Shown here one piece after another: positions 5,167 through 5,794 of a stretch of DNA of 5,794 bases. Under the pieces are notes generated by a model. It did not search any database and was not told where the DNA came from. It saw only the letters and a program-made list of their open reading frames with translations. The stretch comes from Pseudomonadota bacterium (GTDB lineage: Bacteria > Pseudomonadota > Alphaproteobacteria > Rhizobiales > Phreatobacteraceae). Made by a program: the position numbers and the translations under genes. Numbering within the stretch: the first letter of the stretch is position 1; each line of letters begins with the position of its first letter. The stretch covers positions 1-5,794 of the forward strand of contig JAEZGJ010000094.1 in NCBI GenBank assembly GCA_023416965.1, given 5' to 3'.

Positions 5167-5794
5167 TCACATCCCCAGCGTCTTCCGGATCGTCAGCATG
5201 TCGCGCCAGGCGAGCCGCTTGGCGATGGGGCTGCGCAGGAGATAGGCCGGGTGCAGCGTGGCGATGGCCTGAATCGTCCGCCCGCCGGCCTCGTACACGG
5301 CGATGCGGCCGCGCATCTTCATGATGCCCTTGAGCCCCAGCAGCGTCTCGGTCGAGGGCGCACCGACGCAGACCAGCAGTTCCGGCGCCTTCAGTTCGAT
5401 CTGCCGGCGCACGAAGGGCTCGCAGATGGCGATCTCCTGCGGCGTGGGCGTGCGGTTGCCGGGCGGCCGCCAGGGAATGATGTTGGCGATATAGGCATTG
5501 GTCTGCCGGTCGAGGCCGACGGAGGCCAGCATCCGGTCGAGGAGCTGGCCGGACTTGCCGACGAAGGGGCGCCCCTCCATGTCCTCCTCGCGGCCCGGCG
5601 CCTCGCCGACGAACATGACGCGGGCGTCGCGGGCCCCGTCCTCGAAGACGGTGCGCGAGGCTGTCGCCTTCAGCGCGCAACCGTCGAACCCCTCGACGAT
5701 GGCGCGGAGTTCGTCGAGGCTCTGCGCCGAGCGTGCCGCCTCGCGCGCCGCGGCCACCGCCGAATCGGGTGCCGGCGGCGCTCCCGCCGCGCTC
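5167..5794 (-). CDS. Family-4-type uracil-DNA glycosylase (N-terminus outside window)
   Basis: This enzyme excises uracil from DNA to start base-excision repair. The frame is open to the right edge: an Ala/Pro-rich stretch (SAAGAPPAPDSA) continues upstream of the internal GTG at 5755-5757, as in alphaproteobacterial homologues with a longer N-terminal part, so I treat the gene as partial. Numbering from that GTG, motif A is GEAPGREED (51-59) and is followed by GRPFVGKSGQLLDRML. WRPPGNRTPTPQEI is at 96-109, and motif B HPAYLLR is at 169-175. Aligned by eye with family-4 enzymes such as Thermotoga UDG, two of the four iron-sulfur cysteines are kept (Cys27, Cys112) and two are replaced (Phe24; Trp96 in place of the Cys of the C-R-P-P motif). 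The UDGX-type KRRIH insert is absent. It may therefore belong to a cluster-less alphaproteobacterial branch. Confidence 0.92.
   Translation of the reverse strand, partial: SAAGAPPAPDSAVAAAREAARSAQSLDELRAIVEGFDGCALKATASRTVFEDGARDARVMFVGEAPGREEDMEGRPFVGKSGQLLDRMLASVGLDRQTNAYIANIIPWRPPGNRTPTPQEIAICEPFVRRQIELKAPELLVCVGAPSTETLLGLKGIMKMRGRIAVYEAGGRTIQAIATLHPAYLLRSPIAKRLAWRDMLTIRKTLGM

Noticed and set aside
4430..5245. A 271-codon plus-strand frame over rnhB
   Set aside because: It is the +1 shadow of rnhB with Arg/Pro-rich composition; rnhB carries all catalytic residues in its own frame.

Overview
This is a strongly GC-rich window with a housekeeping core typical of an alphaproteobacterium, most likely of the order Hyphomicrobiales (Rhizobiales). 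The evidence is the chromosomal order ruvA-ruvB-ybgC-tolQ-tolR-tolA on one strand, protein sequences of the alphaproteobacterial type (for example a TolR with a Gly/Arg-rich N-terminus), and a local excess of GANTC, the target of the CcrM cell-cycle methylase of that class. The genus cannot be read from the sequence.

Layout, left to right. Positions 1-1352 hold the start of the Tol-Pal envelope operon on the minus strand: tolA (only the first 48 codons, running off the left edge), tolR and tolQ, closely packed. Positions 1353-1755 are a gene-free stretch of about 400 bases upstream of tolQ with several short inverted repeats and a CtrA-like site. Then come ybgC (thioesterase, minus), a small plus-strand ORF with an HdeA-like cysteine pattern that interrupts the minus-strand run, and ruvB and ruvA (minus, overlapping by four bases). 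A 277-base divergent spacer with a dense GANTC cluster separates ruvA from rnhB (plus). The right edge holds a family-4-type uracil-DNA glycosylase (minus, N-terminus outside the window), which converges on rnhB.

Functionally, the left half is the TolQ-TolR-TolA inner-membrane motor that drives outer-membrane constriction, with its customary partner YbgC. The right half is DNA maintenance: RuvAB branch migration, RNase HII removal of ribonucleotides, and uracil excision.

I see no wholly new multi-gene system. The points that stand out are: (1) five GANTC sites within 170 bases between ruvA and rnhB, one lying against a candidate ruvA -10 box, while the first 4.2 kb has only one; (2) a uracil-DNA glycosylase that keeps two and lacks two of the four family-4 iron-sulfur cysteines; (3) an HdeA-like orphan ORF without a visible signal peptide; (4) a long hairpin covering a strong Shine-Dalgarno sequence in the rnhB leader; (5) the absence of ruvC next to ruvA.
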